NCBI RefSeq assembly: GCF_008831285.2
Contig: NC_045142.1
Span: 14,015,354 to 14,079,353, forward strand
Direction: 5' to 3'
Source: Nymphaea colorata
Taxonomy: Eukaryota; Streptophyta; Magnoliopsida; Nymphaeales; Nymphaeaceae
Length of the DNA: 64,000 bases
The translations under genes were made by a program, and so were the position numbers. A model generated the notes under the pieces. It ran no database searches. It had not been told where the DNA came from and worked only from the letters and a program-made list of their open reading frames with translations. Shown here one piece after another: positions 60,674 through 64,000 of this stretch. Numbering within the stretch: position 1 is the stretch's first letter; each line of letters starts with the position of its first letter.

Positions 60674-61526
60674 AGAGGTGGTTAAGCTAGCTGAGATTGC
60701 TAAGAGGGAAGTCTGAACTCATGTTGTGAGGTATTCTATAAACAAGAATGAGGACAATATGTAAAACATGCGATAAATATCTAGCTGCAAACCTTAATTT
60801 TCAGCCATTTTTGGCATTGTCAGAGTAAAGATGAGTGGGGGCTGGAAGTGGTCACATTGTGTTGCAAATGTTTATAAAGTGGCTGGTTTACTATGGTTTA
60901 ATGTCTCCCCAATCAGCAAAACCAGGTTGGTGGTACAAAGGTTTCTCTTCTCAAACATGATCATAATTATGGACTCTGTTCATGTAGAGAGATTCCTAAA
61001 GTCTGTCATGTTGCTCTAATCACAAATTGTCATGCTCTTAGTTCTCGTGTCAAAACTAAGAGAGTGACTCTGGTTCATTGGTAGGCTCAATAGTGAGAAA
61101 GTATTCCGTGGTTAAAGATCACTTCTCTTTGGAGGCTATCTCCTTTGGAAACTCCTTTGTCGTTGACAAAGTCAAAAAAACAAAAAACAAAAGAAAAGCC
61201 AACATTAATGATAATGAAGGTCACTGATTCAGGTCAGACAAATCCTGAAAAGTGCTGACCTTGACCATGAAAAATTTGCTGAGTGAGGAAGAAAGTGATG
61301 AGGCTTAGTTAGAGGCCAGTTCTTAATTGTGTTTTTTCAGTTGATTTTTTTTTCTTTATATTATTTTTCATCAATAATGGAAGGAGAAACCCAGCCCGGT
61401 TGCATCAGAACGGTTCCTCGTCAAGGAAAGTGTGGCATTTCGGGCCCCCATTGTGCTCTACATTATTTTTAGCAATACAGACGAAAGTGGAAAGAACAAT
61501 ATTTTTTTGAAAATTACCGTTTTCAA
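60674..61526. repeat. Dispersed repeat X, copy 2
   Basis: Matches 35860-36776 from agaggtggttaagc to attaccgttttca. It lacks the 12-bp duplication and a stretch of about 50 bp found in copy 1, and has a few single-base gaps that break the short frames seen there. Confidence 0.9.
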
Positions 61527-62329
61527 GAACTAAGAACCTTAATGAATAGTTGAAGGAAGAAGGTTGACAAGTTAACATACTCCTTAGGAAAATAAGGTTC
61601 CTAGTGATAAATATAATTATAAATACAAATAAATATTTATTAAATAAACAAATATATATATATATATATATTCATTTTAATCTTCTGGATGTTGGATGAC
61701 TAATAGATTTAAAATATGTCACTGATAAACCCGTAAACCAATAAAAAAAGTGCCATAAATAGGCACTATTTGTTACATTGTTGCTAATACAGCCGCATGC
61801 TTTAGCGACCGATCTTTATTTGTAGTAATAAGACAAGATCTAAGAAATGACAAATTTGAATATGTGTGTGTGTGTGGATTCAAATTTGACGGATGCTAGA
61901 TATTGTCATATATCCCAAAATAAAACACTATTTGCTAAAATATAGATACTATAGGGGTATTAGCAACGGTTGATGGTTTCTGGTAGTGTGTTTTTATAAT
62001 AGTTTATCGTGAATTCAACAACAATTACCTAACAACACTGGGCATTCAACATGCTAGAATTCTCCCATATAAAAAAGTACTAGTAATATCATAAGTAGTT
62101 TTAATTTTTATAGGTGAAGACTAAGTAGCACCATTGTATGGTGTCTAATGATATTTTAATTAGATTACTATAAACTCATGCACAAAATGACTTTGATCAT
62201 ATCTAAAGGGTGCAAAAGGTTCCATGTTCGGTTTTAAGCTAGGCTTCTTTCAAATGCATCACTCAAAAATATTAATTGACAATCACTCGACCAGAGATAA
62301 CTTTTTCAGTGAATTTTATCAGCCAATTT
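61527..62329. other. AT-rich noncoding stretch
   Basis: No gene is supported. TA tract at 61650-61672 and TG tract at 61864-61875. Confidence 0.4.
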
Positions 62330-62880
62330 ATGCAAAATCCAACTCAAGCTCACTTTCAAATTGCCAAGCGTATTCTCTGATATATCAAAGGAACTACCGA
62401 CTATGGCATTCATATCCTCTCTCAAAGCACCATGGATAGATATGCCCTCTCAGATGCGGATTGGGCTGGTTGCCATCTCACCAGAAGATCCATGACAGGG
62501 TACTGTACTTTCCCAGGAGCTAACTGTATTTCCTGGAGTGCAGAAAAGCAATCCACCGTCGCTCGATCCAGCGCGGAGGCTGAATATTACTCCAAGGCAT
62601 CAACAGCTGTAGAATTGACTTGGCTCCTTCAAAACCTTCGAGATATTGGCATTACAATTACGAAAGCACCTATTCTTCATTGTGATAATATCAACACACT
62701 TTATTTTTAACCAAAAATCCAGTTTTCCACAATCAGTCAAAACATATTCAAATTGATTATCATTATGTGCGTGAAATGACCAGTTCAAGGCACCTGACCA
62801 CAGCTAGATACGTCAATTCTTCGGGCCAAATTCTAGACATATGCACCAAAGCCTTGAGCAAAGATCAATTTTTTTGACTT
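62330..62880 (+). pseudogene. Copia fragment D (RT end and RNase H)
   Basis: Reads AKRILRYIKGTTDYGIHI-like residues across frames. From 62432 it gives DADWAGCHLTRRSMTGYCTF, NCISWSAEKQSTVARSSAEAEY and a W-LLQNLRDIGI tail, the canonical copia RNase H with its D, E and D residues in order. After a stop, YHYVRE-like and LDICTKALSKDQF residues form the end of the polyprotein. It lacks upstream domains and LTRs, and lies against the assembly gap, where more of it could be hidden. Confidence 0.85.
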
Positions 62881-62919
62881 ACAAGACAAACTCAAAGTCA
62901 TCAGCCATTCCCATTTACG

Positions 62920-63019
62920 NNNNNNNNNNNNNNNNNNNNNNNNNNNNNNNNNNNNNNNNNNNNNNNNNNNNNNNNNNNNNNNNNNNNNNNNNNNNNNNNN
63001 NNNNNNNNNNNNNNNNNNN
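62920..63019. other. Assembly gap (100 N)
   Basis: Exactly 100 N, the usual placeholder for a gap of unknown size. Confidence 0.99.
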
Positions 63020-63102
63020 CAATCGATTGGAGTGATCATTTCTGAATATTTCAAGTGATTCAAAGATGAACTTCCACGGCTGGATGGTTATTGTTTGCTT
63101 GT

Positions 63103-63873
63103 TGTCGATAAAAACATCGCAAAAGATGCATTTTCAACGATCCATTGCTTGGCCATGGTTTTCCATTATGGAATCCAACTTTTATGGCAGTTTTTGAACA
63201 ATACAAAATAACCATCCGAGCACAGAAATAGCTGCCTAATTTCAACACACACACACATACACTCATATATATATATATATATATATATTCCCACTAGCAT
63301 TGATTTGTTTGATGCTTCTAGTATGTTTTCTATCTGGGAAGATGCCTAACCCAACAAATAACAAAAATTATCTAAGTCTACAGATGACCTTGCTCAATTA
63401 TATGTCTAAACTAGTCATGATTCATTATTTATTTCTGACAATGAAATAAGTACATTTTAGTTAGGGTTTACCATCACAGAGGCTGATTATGTTGAATTTC
63501 AATGAACCTGCAACTGTGGTACACCTGATACAGAATTGGCTCTAGGGATGAAATACCCCTCTTGTTGAGCGGTAGGATGAAATACCCTCTTCTCAACCGG
63601 CACAAGGGAAGATCTCTATAGAGTATTTATTTTTTAAATTGGTTCAGTCTTAACACAAAAAATATGGTCGATTGAATGCTAGTTGGGTCTGGCTCATGGC
63701 AAACATTGACCAAAGAAACACTGGATTTATGAGTCATTTGACCCAAATAATGAAAATGTTTAATTGATAACATATTTTTTCTGGTCTTATTAAGAAAGAA
63801 AATGATGGCTATTAATTACCAGACCCTTCAAGATTTTATCATCTAGCTAGCCCTAGTCCAGCTTCATCCACAT
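63103..63873. repeat. Dispersed repeat Y, copy 3
   Basis: Longest copy. It matches 45665-46196 and, at its start, 37677-37812. It has an internal imperfect duplication, ggatgaaatacccctctt and ggatgaaataccctctt at 63546-63590, absent from copy 2. Confidence 0.8.
63246..63288. repeat. (CA)n/(TA)n microsatellite
   Basis: Short CACACA tract followed by a TATA tract inside repeat Y copy 3. Confidence 0.9.
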
Positions 63874-64000
63874 TTTCTTGTCATTTTGTGCCTTCCCAGT
63901 GCGCAAATCAAAATAAAGTTCGTTCTTTCTATTCAATCAAATAAAGTTCGTTCTTATCTTTCTTTTCCTTTATGTAGTTTGAACAAACATAGTTTGAACA
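63874..64000. other. Window end with short tandem duplications
   Basis: aataaagttcgttctt is duplicated at 63912-63955, and a unit of about 14 bp (agtttgaacaaacat) is duplicated at the very end. No gene is seen. Confidence 0.5.

Overview
The window looks like nuclear DNA of a flowering plant, probably heterochromatic. It holds plant-type Ty1/copia elements primed by initiator tRNA-Met, a plant-style LINE, an endogenous pararetrovirus-like fragment, a nepenthesin-type aspartic protease relic, a plant mobile domain relic and a long AT-rich satellite. The species cannot be told from the sequence. No intact host gene was found: every coding region seen is a transposon or virus remnant, a pseudogene, or a repeat-borne fragment.

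Positions 1-25292 are one satellite array. Its basic monomer is about 115 bp, arranged in higher-order units of about 1.83-1.845 kb (about 16 monomers). Shorter variants of about 0.67-0.70 kb (6 monomers) and 344 bp (3 monomers) also occur. Each long unit carries a block of about 303 bp that is the reverse complement of another block about 460 bp away, so the array is a train of regularly spaced large inverted repeats. Some longer periods (about 4.24 kb on the left, about 3.69 kb on the right) are also visible. The array stops abruptly at 25292/25293.

Positions 25293-27703 are a caulimovirid-like fragment with coiled coil, capsid-like region, CCHC zinc knuckle and aspartic protease. It is cut at both ends and fused in frame to a dispersed host repeat (repeat R). 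R occurs three times: 27704-29600, 46807-48128 and 48679-55386. The third copy has been invaded by a GC-rich element, a 3.3-kb copia element with a readable ATATA target duplication, and a 485-bp AT-rich insert.

Positions 30894-32830 hold a reverse-strand aspartic protease pseudogene. Positions 32880-35825 hold a decayed LINE with its 3' part missing. Positions 40345-44018 hold a reverse-strand copia relic with 5' LTR, leader, gag, protease and integrase but no reverse transcriptase. Small copia pieces lie at 44040-44490 and 62330-62880, and a plant-mobile-domain relic lies at 59475-60000. Two further repeat families (X: 35860 and 60674; Y: 37677, 45665 and 63103) link distant parts of the window. 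A 100-N assembly gap lies at 62920-63019.

The genes do not form a pathway. The region is a palimpsest of insertions next to a satellite array. The points most worth a second look are the inverted-repeat architecture of the satellite, the chimeric pararetrovirus/repeat reading frame at its edge, and the datable insertion stack at 48.7-55.4 kb.
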